Positions 1 to 7,938 of a stretch of DNA of 64,000 nucleotides are shown here, one piece after another (positions within the stretch are counted from its first letter, which is position 1; each line of letters opens with the position of its first letter). Origin of the DNA: JAMQPK01 sp963761975 (GTDB taxonomy: Bacteria; Acidobacteriota; Vicinamibacteria; Vicinamibacterales; JAMQPK01); contig CAVXIR010000002.1 in NCBI GenBank assembly GCA_963761975.1, forward strand, positions 992,001 through 1,056,000, written 5' to 3'. Under the pieces are notes generated by a model. That model made no database searches. It had not been told where the DNA came from and worked only from the letters and a program-made list of their open reading frames with translations. Both the position numbers and the translations under genes were made by a program.

Positions 1-589
1 CGATGCCGCACGCCTCGTTGAAATACCGTGCGAGCTCCGCAATCGTCATCCCGTGCCGCATGGGAATCTGAAACTGTCCCACGAACGACTCGAATCCTTT
101 CAGCAGCATCGGACCACCGATCGCCTCGCCGCCGATCGGGTTGGGGCGATCTGCGACGATGACAGGTACGCCATGCTTTTTGCCCGCGCGCAGACAGTTG
201 GCCATGGTGTAGATGAAGGTGTAGATGCGTGAGCCGACGTCCTGCAGATCGACGACCAGCACGTCGATACCCTTCAGCATCTCTGCGGTCGGCTCACGCG
301 TCTCGCTATAGAGCGAATAGACAGGCACGCCGCGCGTTGGATCGTGCGTGTGGGCTGTTTCGATCATGTTGTCCTGGACATCGGCGCGGTAGCCGTGCTG
401 CGGGCCGAAGATCGCCGCCAGCGTCACGCCGGGCTCAGTCGCAATCGTGCGGACGACGTGCCGATAGTTCACGTCGATGGACGCGGGATTCGACACGACC
501 CCGACACGCTTGTTCTTGAGTGCGCCGGACGCGAGCAGGCGCTCGGACCCGAGCCGTACCCTCGATTTCGTCATTGTGTTCGCCATCAT
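1..589 (-). CDS. NamZ-type exo-beta-N-acetylmuramidase (DUF1343), partial
   Basis: The first about 196 residues are present and the gene runs off the left edge. They match the N-terminal Rossmann-like domain of the DUF1343/NamZ family: GVVSNPAS near residue 32, IFGPQHGYRAD, VVDLQDVGSRIYTFIYTM and the hallmark DRPNPIGG. NamZ enzymes release N-acetylmuramic acid from the non-reducing end of peptidoglycan fragments, so a role in wall recycling or scavenging is inferred. No signal peptide follows the start chosen here. The start ATG (589-587) overlaps the stop of the upstream methyltransferase-like gene by an ATGA, so the two are probably translationally coupled. The next two plus-strand genes are also wall enzymes. 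Confidence 0.9.
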   Translation of the reverse strand, partial: MMANTMTKSRVRLGSERLLASGALKNKRVGVVSNPASIDVNYRHVVRTIATEPGVTLAAIFGPQHGYRADVQDNMIETAHTHDPTRGVPVYSLYSETREPTAEMLKGIDVLVVDLQDVGSRIYTFIYTMANCLRAGKKHGVPVIVADRPNPIGGEAIGGPMLLKGFESFVGQFQIPMRHGMTIAELARYFNEACGI

Positions 590-1341
590 GTTTGCACCAC
601 CTGATGCCTCGTCCTTTTGGAAATCACCACGATCAGCAATGGAATGAGCGATGCGAGAAAGATCGTCAGCCATCGCCGATCCACATGAAAGTACCCCGTG
701 CGGACGGAGTCTTCGAGTGTATCGAGCAGGAAAAATGCCGTCCCGATGGCGCACAGGCCGTGCGACTCCTGCACGATCGCCTTGCGCGTCTGGAACGGCA
801 CCTCGGGCGGCTGATATCTGCCGAAAGCAGGAATCATCGCGGGTACTTCGCTGGCCCATGCCCTGAAGTTGTCGCCGAACGTGGTTTGAAGAAACGCCTC
901 TTCGCGCGCCGCGATGCGCTCGTGATAGATGAAGCTCAGCAGCACCACAATCAGCGGCAGGTACCACGTCCCCGACAACAGCGCGCAGCCGAGCGCGACC
1001 AGCGTGTTCGCGACATAAAGCGGGTGCCGCACGATCGAATACGCGCCGCGCGTCGAGAGCGAATCCGCTGTCGGCCGCCGCGTCCCGCGCGAGGAGGTCC
1101 CGTGCGGCGCCGTGCCGACGACCAGCGCCCGCAGCAGCAGCCCTGAAATGGCCACGACGAAGCAGAAAAGCTCCCACGCAAACGGCGTCGGCGGACGATC
1201 ATCGGTCACGCTGACAACGAACAGTGGGACGAGGACGAGCGGCATGTAGCTGCGCCAGCGAAAGAGAACGTCACCCGTTGTGGGCAGCAATTCGGCAATA
1301 GGGCCGCGTCTGCGGCGCGCTTCAGTCATCCAGACGGTCAC
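586..1341 (-). CDS. isoprenylcysteine carboxyl methyltransferase-like membrane protein
   Basis: A protein of about 250 residues with four or five hydrophobic segments. The central RGAYSIVRHPLYVANTL followed by YHERIAAREEAFLQTTFGDN is the SAM-binding core of the ICMT/PEMT family: an RHP motif, then a conserved EE and F/Y pair. Such bacterial proteins methylate lipids or unknown small substrates at the membrane; the substrate here cannot be told. After the ICMT core there is an extra segment of about 90 residues ending in a final membrane helix. The start may be GTG at 1341 or ATG at 1329; neither has a clear ribosome binding site. It overlaps the NamZ gene downstream by four bases. Confidence 0.7.
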   Translation of the reverse strand: MTVWMTEARRRRGPIAELLPTTGDVLFRWRSYMPLVLVPLFVVSVTDDRPPTPFAWELFCFVVAISGLLLRALVVGTAPHGTSSRGTRRPTADSLSTRGAYSIVRHPLYVANTLVALGCALLSGTWYLPLIVVLLSFIYHERIAAREEAFLQTTFGDNFRAWASEVPAMIPAFGRYQPPEVPFQTRKAIVQESHGLCAIGTAFFLLDTLEDSVRTGYFHVDRRWLTIFLASLIPLLIVVISKRTRHQVVQT

Positions 1342-1416
1342 ATTTTACAGGAACGATGTTTGCTCTCTACGCAGACATGGCAAACACGTGGGGTTGGATC
1401 TGTACAGCTCTCATAC

Positions 1417-2391
1417 ATGTTCGTTTTTTCGCTGATCTTCACGGCGGCGACGGCCAGCGCGCAAAAACGGGCGCCCGCGCCCGACGTGCAGCAGACGATC
1501 GCCGTGCAGGTCGCCCTCGATCGCGCGGGATTCTCGCCTGGCGAGATTGACGGCCGCGGTGGCCCCAAAACGCGTCAAGCGATGACGGAGTTTCAGAAGT
1601 CGGCCGGGCTCAAGCCCGGTGGCATGCCCAACGAAGAGACGATCGCCGCGTTGCAGATCGCGCCGGATTCCCTGGTCAGCTACACGATCACCGAGCAGGA
1701 CGTCGCGGGGCCGTTCATCGGCAAGATGCCCGCGGACATGATGGAGAGCGCGAAGCTGGAGGCGCTGGCCTACACGTCGGCGCTCGAAGGTCTCGCGGAA
1801 AAATTTCATAGCAGCCAGGCGCTCTTGCAATCGCTGAATCCCGGTGCGACGTGGACGGCCGGCGAGGCGATCAAGGTTCCGAATGTCGAACGGTTCGAGC
1901 TGCCTTCAAAGGTCGCCGCCACCCAGGGCGCGAAAGCGACATCGGGCGCGAAGCCCGCGGCCGGCGCGAAACCCGCTGCGGCAGCTGTCGAGGTCATCAT
2001 CTCCGGCGACACGAATTCCCTGACGGTCCGAGACACCGGCGGCAAGATTCTCATGTACGCGCCAGTGACCGTCGGCAGCGAGAAAGATCCGCTTCCTGTG
2101 GGCGAGTGGAAGGTCGCGGGAGTGTCCTGGAACCCCACGTTCAACTACAACCCGGACCTGTTCTGGGATGCGGATCCGGCGCACGCGAAAGCGAAGATTC
2201 CGGCCGGCCCGAACAATCCGGTTGGCATCGTCTGGGTCGACATCAACAAAGAGCACTTCGGGCTGCACGGCACGCCGGAGCCTTCGACCATCGGCCGCAC
2301 AGAATCGCACGGATGTATTCGATTGACCAATTGGGATGCGGCGAAGCTCGGCAGGCTGGTAAATCCGGGGACGAAAGTCACGATTCAATGA
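1417..2391 (+). CDS. L,D-transpeptidase (YkuD) with peptidoglycan-binding domain
   Basis: A 324-residue secreted enzyme that should form 3-3 cross-links in peptidoglycan or attach proteins to it. The chosen ATG gives a compact signal peptide (FSLIFTAATASAQ); an upstream ATG at 1360 would add 19 unlikely residues. Residues about 27-65 form a peptidoglycan-binding type 1 repeat (VALDRAGFSPGEIDGRGG). An Ala/Lys/Pro-rich linker of about 25 residues follows, then the YkuD domain, ending in HGTPEPSTIGRTESHGCIRL with catalytic Cys near 300 in the SHGC motif. The stop overlaps the ATG of the M23 gene (ATGA). Family and catalytic motif are clear; the role in this host is inferred. Confidence 0.93.
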   Translation: MFVFSLIFTAATASAQKRAPAPDVQQTIAVQVALDRAGFSPGEIDGRGGPKTRQAMTEFQKSAGLKPGGMPNEETIAALQIAPDSLVSYTITEQDVAGPFIGKMPADMMESAKLEALAYTSALEGLAEKFHSSQALLQSLNPGATWTAGEAIKVPNVERFELPSKVAATQGAKATSGAKPAAGAKPAAAAVEVIISGDTNSLTVRDTGGKILMYAPVTVGSEKDPLPVGEWKVAGVSWNPTFNYNPDLFWDADPAHAKAKIPAGPNNPVGIVWVDINKEHFGLHGTPEPSTIGRTESHGCIRLTNWDAAKLGRLVNPGTKVTIQ

Positions 2392-3113
2392 CGGTAAGGC
2401 ACCGGCGTCGATCGGTCCATGCGGAAGCGATTGCACCGTGGGTGACGCTGTCTGTCATCCTGCTCATCTGGTGGGCCGGTGCGAAAACGCTCGATTGGGT
2501 GCGACCGGGACAGTACCCGTCGGTCCCGTTCAATGCCGGCGTCGACCGGTCGATGCCGAAAAACGAACCGGTCGACCGAGTGCCGCCCGAACCGACGGTT
2601 GTGGCGCGCCGGTCGGGACCCACCATTTCGGCGAACACGATGGTACTGGGTTCGGACCTCTACGATCTTCGCGGGCGGTCGCTCGTGGTTCCTGTACGCG
2701 GCCTGGACGTGGATGATCTCAGCTCGAGCTTCCACGACGCGCGCGGCGCCAGGCAGCACGAAGCGATCGACATCCTTGCCGCACGCGGCACCGACGTTCT
2801 GGCCGTCGAGAACGGAACAGTCGCGAAGCTGTTTACGAGCAGAGCGGGAGGACTGACGATCTATCAGTTCGATCCGTCCGAGAAATACGTCTACTACTAC
2901 GCGCATCTCGACAGGTATGCACCCAGCCTGAAAGAGGGGATGACGGTGCGGAAGGGCGACGTGTTGGGAGCGGTGGGAACGACAGGCAACGCCCCTGCGA
3001 ACACCCCGCATCTCCATTTTGGGATCTCGAAGCTCGATCCCGACAAGCGATGGTGGGGAGGGACGGCGCTCGATCCGTTTCTCGTCTGGCGAGATCCCTC
3101 CGACGAAAACTGA
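2388..3113 (+). CDS. M23-family metallopeptidase (membrane-anchored LytM domain)
   Basis: A 241-residue protein with one N-terminal membrane helix (about 17-31) and a periplasmic LytM domain. Zinc ligands are visible: H124 and D128 in RQHEAIDIL, the catalytic H173 in YYYAHLDRY, and H210 in TPHLHFGIS. M23 enzymes cut peptide cross-bridges in peptidoglycan. All family residues are present, so it should be an active hydrolase rather than a scaffold. It overlaps the L,D-transpeptidase stop by four bases, so making and breaking cross-links is probably co-regulated here. Confidence 0.93.
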   Translation: MTVRHRRRSVHAEAIAPWVTLSVILLIWWAGAKTLDWVRPGQYPSVPFNAGVDRSMPKNEPVDRVPPEPTVVARRSGPTISANTMVLGSDLYDLRGRSLVVPVRGLDVDDLSSSFHDARGARQHEAIDILAARGTDVLAVENGTVAKLFTSRAGGLTIYQFDPSEKYVYYYAHLDRYAPSLKEGMTVRKGDVLGAVGTTGNAPANTPHLHFGISKLDPDKRWWGGTALDPFLVWRDPSDEN

Positions 3114-3219
3114 TCCTCGCTTGTGACCGACGACCGACGAAAACAGGAGATCAAGAGACCAGGAGAATACGTCTTGAAACGAATTCTCCTATCGCGGTTT
3201 TCAGAATGCTGTAGTCCGC

Positions 3220-3358
3220 CGGTTCCGCGTTCCTGTTCCAGGGGTTCCACGTTCGCGGTGGGCGGCGGATTCAGTACGCCATCTTTTTCTTAAAAAACGC
3301 GCACGGTCATCCTGGCGCCACCGCGAACGGGGAACGTGGAACAGGAACCCGTGGAACC
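3220..3358. repeat. long imperfect inverted repeat
   Basis: About 41 bases at 3221-3261 recur in inverted orientation at 3318-3358 with only a few differences; both arms contain GGTTCC, CTGTTCC and CGCGGTGG or their complements. The 56-base centre is AT-rich. The arms lie in the 330-bp gap between the convergent M23 gene and lectin-like gene. No gene is visible inside. Confidence 0.8.
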
Positions 3359-3364
3359 AGGGAG

Positions 3365-3404
3365 GTTTTTCACAACGCCCTTGTAATAGAGCGTTGTGAA
3401 AAAC
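3365..3404. terminator. perfect hairpin between convergent genes
   Basis: GTTTTTCACAACGC (3365-3378) is exactly complementary to GCGTTGTGAAAAAC (3391-3404) with a 12-base loop. It sits just beyond the stop of the minus-strand lectin-like gene and may terminate transcription from either side. The A and T runs inside the stem make it terminator-like in both directions. Confidence 0.55.
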
Positions 3405-3441
3405 GGTCTAGTCCTCCTGATCTCCTGGTCTCCCGTTTGTC

Positions 3442-4146
3442 TTACTTCTCCGCGAAGCAGTAGAAGTAGCCGTTGCCGCCGGTCGCTACCAGGTTCGGAC
3501 CGCTGCAGCCCTTGCTGCCGTGAGCGGAGTTCCACGACGCGTTGCCGCCACCGGTACGGTCGAAATGCCCGACCTGGGCGCTGCCCGTCGCGTTGCTCGT
3601 CCAGTTGTTGCAGGTCTTGTCTTCGCCGGCTGGGAACGCCCGGCCCGCGCTGGTCGATCCGGTCAGAATGTCGTGCTGGTTCAGCGGCTTGCCTTCCGGT
3701 CCCATGTCGCCGGCGCCGAGGACCGGTGTGTTCTTCTCGGTCAGCGCCGTTGTCTTCGACAGGTTGCTGCCGAGCTGGGCAAGCTCGACGGTATCGCCGT
3801 GCAGGTGCGCGACGTCGCGCGCGACGACGCCGCCGCGTGCGTTGGCCCACGGGCCCGATCCAATGCGATCGCGGGCGTTGACGGCGTTCGGGCCCTGCGT
3901 GCTCAGGTATGCGCGCCAGACGCGAGTGCCGGCGCCTTCACGGCCCGATGCGGCAGCGAGCTTCTGGCAATGGGCGTCGGCGCCCTGAAGACCGCCGAGG
4001 TTTCCGCCGTCCAGCCCGACGCTGGTGACGAAGAACCCCATCGGCTGCGCCGGTGCGCCCTGACCACCCTGGGCCTGTAAAGCGGCGAGGACCGAGCCCG
4101 CTACGATCGCCGCTCCGGCGGCAAGAACAAAAACACTTCTCTTCAT
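3442..4146 (-). CDS. secreted endostatin/C-type-lectin-fold-like protein
   Basis: A 234-residue protein with a signal peptide (MKRSVFVLAAGAAIVAGSVLA). The mature part resembles the collagen XVIII endostatin-type C-type-lectin fold found in bacterial secreted proteins: a GLDGGNLGGLQGADAHCQ start, WRAYLS, RIGSGPW, and Cys residues near the end (CNNW, GCSG, YFYCF) that would form disulfides. The function is unknown; such domains may bind carbohydrate or surface ligands. A ribosome binding site (AGGAGAT) lies just before the start. It appears to be a single-gene unit. Confidence 0.65.
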   Translation of the reverse strand: MKRSVFVLAAGAAIVAGSVLAALQAQGGQGAPAQPMGFFVTSVGLDGGNLGGLQGADAHCQKLAAASGREGAGTRVWRAYLSTQGPNAVNARDRIGSGPWANARGGVVARDVAHLHGDTVELAQLGSNLSKTTALTEKNTPVLGAGDMGPEGKPLNQHDILTGSTSAGRAFPAGEDKTCNNWTSNATGSAQVGHFDRTGGGNASWNSAHGSKGCSGPNLVATGGNGYFYCFAEK

Positions 4147-4310
4147 TGCGATCTCCTTTTGAACTGTGGACTTGCTCGCGAGAATTTAACACAAGGCAAT
4201 ATTGCGGGCGCAAGAGACCTGAGGGCGACTGGCGTCGGCTTCATCAAGGCTTCATGTTCGGCCTGTTCTTGCCACGTTTGGGCGTATAACATCCCCATCT
4301 GGAGGTCGCC

Positions 4311-5024
4311 GTGGTAAAGAAACGCTACACCTCGCTCTGCGTAGTCGTTCTCGTTGCGATGGTGCTTGGTACTTCAATCATTACCGCGCAAGCGCCGGCG
4401 AACCCCGCTCACGCGCACATCGGCCACGTGATGACGAGCTGGAAGGACACGCCTGACGCAAAAGGGTTCCTCCCAACGGCGATCGCCGACGCGCAGGTGG
4501 CGCTCGAGGAGGTCGAGCGCGCTGATCTCGAGGGGCGCATCAACGACTTCGTGCTTTACGGTGGCTACGTGCTGAACGCGCTCGATCCTGGCGCAGAAAC
4601 GCAGGGTCTGTTGAAGACGGCCTATGCGCGGTTGCCGACCAACTACGTGAAGATCGAGGTGCCTGGCACCGGCTACGGCATCAAGCGTGCCGTTGCGGGC
4701 GCGTTGCAGCACGTTCAATTGGCGGGAAAATCCGAAGGCGCGTCAGAGAACGTCAAGACGCACGCCGCGCATGTCACCGCATCGCTCGAGAATGTCGCGA
4801 AATGGACGGACGAAGCGATTGCCACTACACGTAAGCTGATCGCTACGACTGACGTCGGCGGCGGTCAGATTCTGGTCGACGACCTGACCGCGCAGATCAA
4901 TCAGATTGCGATCGGTACAGATGCGAACGGCGATGGCCAAACAGGGTGGCAGGCCGGCGAAGGCGGGCTGCGTCAGGCGAACACGCATATGCGGCTGATG
5001 ATGAAGGGGGAGGAGATGAAGTAG
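4311..5024 (+). CDS. secreted protein of unknown function
   Basis: A 237-residue protein starting at GTG behind a good GGAGG site at 4301. It has a signal peptide ending near ITAQA. The rest is mostly helical, with a stretch AGALQHVQLAGKSEGAS, a later pair of amphipathic helices, and DANGDGQTGW, which looks like a single EF-hand-type calcium loop. No family is recognised; the helix content and HIGHVMTSW motif resemble small periplasmic four-helix proteins. The gene stands alone, and a block of short repeats follows its stop directly. Confidence 0.75.
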   Translation: MVKKRYTSLCVVVLVAMVLGTSIITAQAPANPAHAHIGHVMTSWKDTPDAKGFLPTAIADAQVALEEVERADLEGRINDFVLYGGYVLNALDPGAETQGLLKTAYARLPTNYVKIEVPGTGYGIKRAVAGALQHVQLAGKSEGASENVKTHAAHVTASLENVAKWTDEAIATTRKLIATTDVGGGQILVDDLTAQINQIAIGTDANGDGQTGWQAGEGGLRQANTHMRLMMKGEEMK

Positions 5025-5118
5025 TCGCAAGTCGCAAGTCGAAAGTCGTAAGTCGCAAGTCGACGTCGCCAGTCGCAAGTCGACGTCGAGTCGCAAGTCG
5101 AGTCGTAAGTCCACAAGT
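5025..5118. repeat. short AGTCGCAAG-type degenerate repeat block
   Basis: The words AGTCGCAAG, AGTCGTAAG, AGTCGAAAG and AGTCGACGTC follow one another about ten times in slightly varying form. A related patch occurs at 6068-6104, at the end of tatC. The block lies between two genes and has no coding value. Confidence 0.85.
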
Positions 5119-5130
5119 CAGTGCGGTAGC

Positions 5131-5207
5131 GCAGGGCTTTAGCCCTGCCAGTACGTAGTGTCCGGCTTCTTGACCACCCGAGCCTTGGCGAAGGTGGTTA
5201 GCCGGAC
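5131..5207. repeat. two adjacent hairpins upstream of tatC
   Basis: The first hairpin is GCAGGGCT TT AGCCCTGC (5131-5148). The second is nested: GTCCGGCT (5160-5167) pairs with AGCCGGAC (5200-5207), and inside it ACCACC (5173-5178) pairs with GGTGGT (5193-5198). They lie 19 bases before the tatC start and resemble dispersed intergenic repeat elements rather than a dedicated terminator, although either is possible. Confidence 0.6.
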
Positions 5208-5225
5208 CTCGCAAGTGAGGGTGAT

Positions 5226-6110
5226 ATGACGGCAGCTATTTCGCCCATTCGCCGCCCGGATGATGATGGCAGGGAAGATCCCGGCGGGACGATGTCGTTC
5301 CTCGAGCATCTCGACGACCTTCGCACGCGGATCATCCATTCATGCGTCGCGCTCGCGATCGGGATGGCAGCGTCCTTTGCGTTCATGGACCGGTTGGTGA
5401 TCTTTGTTCTTGAACCCACTCACAAGGCGCTTCCACCTGGCACCGAGCTGATCTTCAGCCGGCCGACCGAGGGGATTGCGTTTTACCTGGACATCGCGCT
5501 CATGGCGGGGCTGGTGGTTGCGGCGCCGATGATCATGTATCAGGTCTGGTTGTTCGTCGCCCCGGCGTTGTATGCGAACGAAAAGAAGTTCGTCATTCCG
5601 TTTGTCGCGCTGAGTGGCGCCGGAAGCGTGGCGGGCGCGGCGTTCAGCCACTACGTGTTGTTCCCGTCGATGATGAGCTTTTTCGCGACGTTTACGCTGG
5701 CGGGCATCAGGTTCGAGCCGCGAGTTGAATATGTGTTCGAGCTGTACGTCCGATCACTCGTCGGGATGGTGCTGGTGTTTCAGATTCCTACGCTGGCGTT
5801 CTTCCTGGCGAAAATGCGCGTGGTGACCGCCCGGTTCCTCTGGCGGAATCTCCGCTACGCGGTTCTGATCATTTTCATCGTTGCGGCCGTACTGACGCCG
5901 TCGCCCGATCCCTGGAACATGACGATTTTCGCACTGCCGATGCTGGCGCTGTATCTCATCGGCATCGGCGTCGCCTGGCTGGCCGAGCCCAGGCGACCGT
6001 CCAATCATGCGGGTCTTCGGCTGGTCTTCGCGGCAGCTGTGCTCGATCAGGCGTGGAGGCAAGGACGAGCCGAAAGTCGCAAGCCGACAGTCGGAAGTCG
6101 CAGGTGGTAG
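5226..6110 (+). CDS. tatC: Sec-independent protein translocase subunit TatC
   Basis: A 294-residue inner-membrane protein, the core receptor of the twin-arginine pathway for folded proteins. The family start SFLEHLDDLRTRIIHS is near residue 24, followed by six membrane segments and the conserved FSRPTEGIAFYLDIAL, FVAPALYANEKKF and LTPSPDPWN. The N-terminus carries an extra charged stretch of about 22 residues. The last about 15 residues (RAESRKPTVGSRRW) are encoded by the same short repeat family seen at 5025-5118, so the native C-terminus was probably extended by repeat spread. No tatA/B is nearby. Confidence 0.95.
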   Translation: MTAAISPIRRPDDDGREDPGGTMSFLEHLDDLRTRIIHSCVALAIGMAASFAFMDRLVIFVLEPTHKALPPGTELIFSRPTEGIAFYLDIALMAGLVVAAPMIMYQVWLFVAPALYANEKKFVIPFVALSGAGSVAGAAFSHYVLFPSMMSFFATFTLAGIRFEPRVEYVFELYVRSLVGMVLVFQIPTLAFFLAKMRVVTARFLWRNLRYAVLIIFIVAAVLTPSPDPWNMTIFALPMLALYLIGIGVAWLAEPRRPSNHAGLRLVFAAAVLDQAWRQGRAESRKPTVGSRRW

Positions 6111-6592
6111 CTCATCTCACATATCGCTCACGAGCCGTCAGAGCGCTCGTGCTGTTGCACGAGGAACAGTTGCGGCGCTTTCTCGAGACGTGGAAACGCG
6201 CGAAAGCGGCGTCCGTGGTGCTGCCGGCCACCGCGGATCCGGACTACATCTCGCTTGACGCGCTGCTTCGTCACGTTCTTGGCGCCGCGCGCGGTTACAT
6301 GACGTGGATGTGCGAAGTGCTCGACCTGCCGGATCCGGAGATCCACGCCACGCCAGATCCCGCGGCGTTGTCTGCGGACGCCAACACCTATCTGGAGCAC
6401 GTTCTCGAAAAATGGCGTGCGCCACTGCAGGACGTCTCAGACGACCGGCTCGAGACTCCTGAATATCCGTCGCGTTGGAAGACGCGATACTGCATCGACG
6501 CGATGCTGGAACACGCGGTGATGCATCCCGTGCGGCACGCGTTTCAACTCGAAGAGTTGATGAGCCAGCGAGCCTCTGCCACACCAAGATAG
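6104..6592 (+). CDS. DinB-like four-helix protein
   Basis: About 162 residues from the GTG at 6104, which overlaps the tatC stop; an earlier GTG at 6053 would begin inside tatC and code through repeat sequence. The helical pattern LLHEEQLRRFLETWKRA, then LLRHVLGAARGYMTWM, then MLEHAVMHPVRHAFQLEEL resembles DinB/YfiT-family metal-binding proteins, with His residues in helices 2 and 4. DinB-like proteins include thiol transferases, but no substrate can be assigned. The short overlap suggests co-transcription with tatC. Confidence 0.6.
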   Translation: MVAHLTYRSRAVRALVLLHEEQLRRFLETWKRAKAASVVLPATADPDYISLDALLRHVLGAARGYMTWMCEVLDLPDPEIHATPDPAALSADANTYLEHVLEKWRAPLQDVSDDRLETPEYPSRWKTRYCIDAMLEHAVMHPVRHAFQLEELMSQRASATPR

Positions 6593-6722
6593 TTCCGAAG
6601 ATTACAGTTCCGCACGTCCCGGCCATCCTCAGCCGCAGTTCACACGATTGCCAACTGATTGAGCGGCAATTGTTTGTCCGCGTTTCTGGGAGAGGAATGG
6701 TGTTTGCTCGAGCAGTCCTCCC

Positions 6723-7862
6723 ATGATCCGCTTACTTATTGATTTCCTCGTCGTCGCATTCTTGACGTTAAGTGCGTCTGCGTGCGCTGGAGCGGGGGGC
6801 GGCGGGAACGGTTCGCCAACCGGGCCCTCGGGGCCGACCGGCTCGACGGGTCCAGCAGCATCTGGTGCCGTCATCAGCGGCACTGTCATCGGCCGCGCGG
6901 CGTCGGGTCAAAGTCTCGCCTCGACGCTCGATTCCCCATCCACGCTGACCGTTACGGTTGGCGGCACAAGCCTGACGGTGACCGTGTCGGCTTCAGGTCA
7001 CTTCGAGATCTCCGGCGTGCCGGCCGGCAACGTCGAGCTTGTTTTTCGCGATGCGTCGTCTTCGTGGATCGTGGTGCTCATGGATGTCGCTGACGGTCAG
7101 CAAATCCAGGTTCAGATCAATCTGAGCACCGGCACACCGACCATCATCAGCCAGTCGCGGTCAACGTCGGCTGCGGGGACGGCAAAGATTCGTCTGTGCC
7201 ATAAGACCGAGTCGGGCCGCTATCAACCGATCGAGATCAGCGTCAGCGCAGAGGCGACGCACCGCGCACATGGTGATGCCGCCGTCGGCGAGCCAGTGCC
7301 TGCCGATCCGACGAAAGTCTTCGATGCGAATTGCCAGCCCGTCGTGCCTACCATTCGGATCGTCAAATCAACGAATGGCGAAGACGCCAACGAGGCGCCG
7401 GGGCCATCGATCACGGTTGGCAGAACGGTGACGTGGACGTATGTGGTGACGAACAACAGTCTGGTGACGTTCACGAACGTGACGGTCTCCGACGACAAGG
7501 GTGTCGCCGTCAGCTGTCCAAAAGCCACGCTTGCCGCGACTGAGTCGATGACGTGCACTGGAACGGGATTGGCAGTCGCCGGCCAGTACAGCAACATCGG
7601 GACGGCCACCGCCTCCGATCCGGCGGGCGTGCCGGTGTCGCATTCGGATCCGAGCCACTACTTCGGCGAGGCAGACGATCCGGGCGGCCCATCAGGTCCG
7701 AAGGTCAGTCTGTGCCACAAGAAGGGGAAAGGCCGGTATCAGCTGATCTCTGTCGGCGCGAGTGCCGAACCGGCGCATCGTGCACACGGCGATGCCAAGA
7801 TCGGAGAGCCTGTTCCCAACGAGCCAGGTAAGAGCTTCGGCTCGGACTGCGCGGTCAATTAA
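6723..7862 (+). CDS. lipoprotein with DUF11-type domain and two HGD repeats
   Basis: A 379-residue protein. The N-terminus (LTLSASACAGAG) has a lipobox-like Cys, then a Gly/Ser/Pro-rich stretch and a small beta domain. Two copies of a motif of about 50 residues follow (LCHKTESGRYQPIEISVSA near 165 and LCHKKGKGRYQLISVGAS near 320), each ending in HRAHGDA with GEPVP. Between them lies a DUF11/Ig-like domain (VTWTYVVTNNSLVTFTNVTV). This architecture is common in extracellular or surface adhesion-like proteins; the role is unknown. The paired Cys and His suggest each repeat may bind a metal. It is a single gene with a hairpin after it. Confidence 0.75.
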   Translation: MIRLLIDFLVVAFLTLSASACAGAGGGGNGSPTGPSGPTGSTGPAASGAVISGTVIGRAASGQSLASTLDSPSTLTVTVGGTSLTVTVSASGHFEISGVPAGNVELVFRDASSSWIVVLMDVADGQQIQVQINLSTGTPTIISQSRSTSAAGTAKIRLCHKTESGRYQPIEISVSAEATHRAHGDAAVGEPVPADPTKVFDANCQPVVPTIRIVKSTNGEDANEAPGPSITVGRTVTWTYVVTNNSLVTFTNVTVSDDKGVAVSCPKATLAATESMTCTGTGLAVAGQYSNIGTATASDPAGVPVSHSDPSHYFGEADDPGGPSGPKVSLCHKKGKGRYQLISVGASAEPAHRAHGDAKIGEPVPNEPGKSFGSDCAVN

Positions 7863-7870
7863 TCCTGCTG

Positions 7871-7932
7871 CGCCACCGAGATCACAGAGCACGGAGAAGA
7901 ATGTTCTCCGTGGCCTCTGTGACCTCTGTGGT
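7871..7932. terminator. large hairpin between convergent genes
   Basis: CACAGAG and CACGGAGAA pair with TTCTCCGTG and CCTCTGTG around a GAATG loop, with further CTCTGTG copies beyond. It ends six bases before the stop of the peroxiredoxin gene and serves two converging genes. It also resembles a dispersed intergenic repeat, so terminator use is inferred. Confidence 0.55.
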
Positions 7933-7938
7933 CGACTT

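Noticed and set aside
1851..2387. Large plus-strand frame before the M23 gene
   Set aside because: It is out of frame with the L,D-transpeptidase that covers the same DNA and has no family content; the M23 gene starts at 2388.
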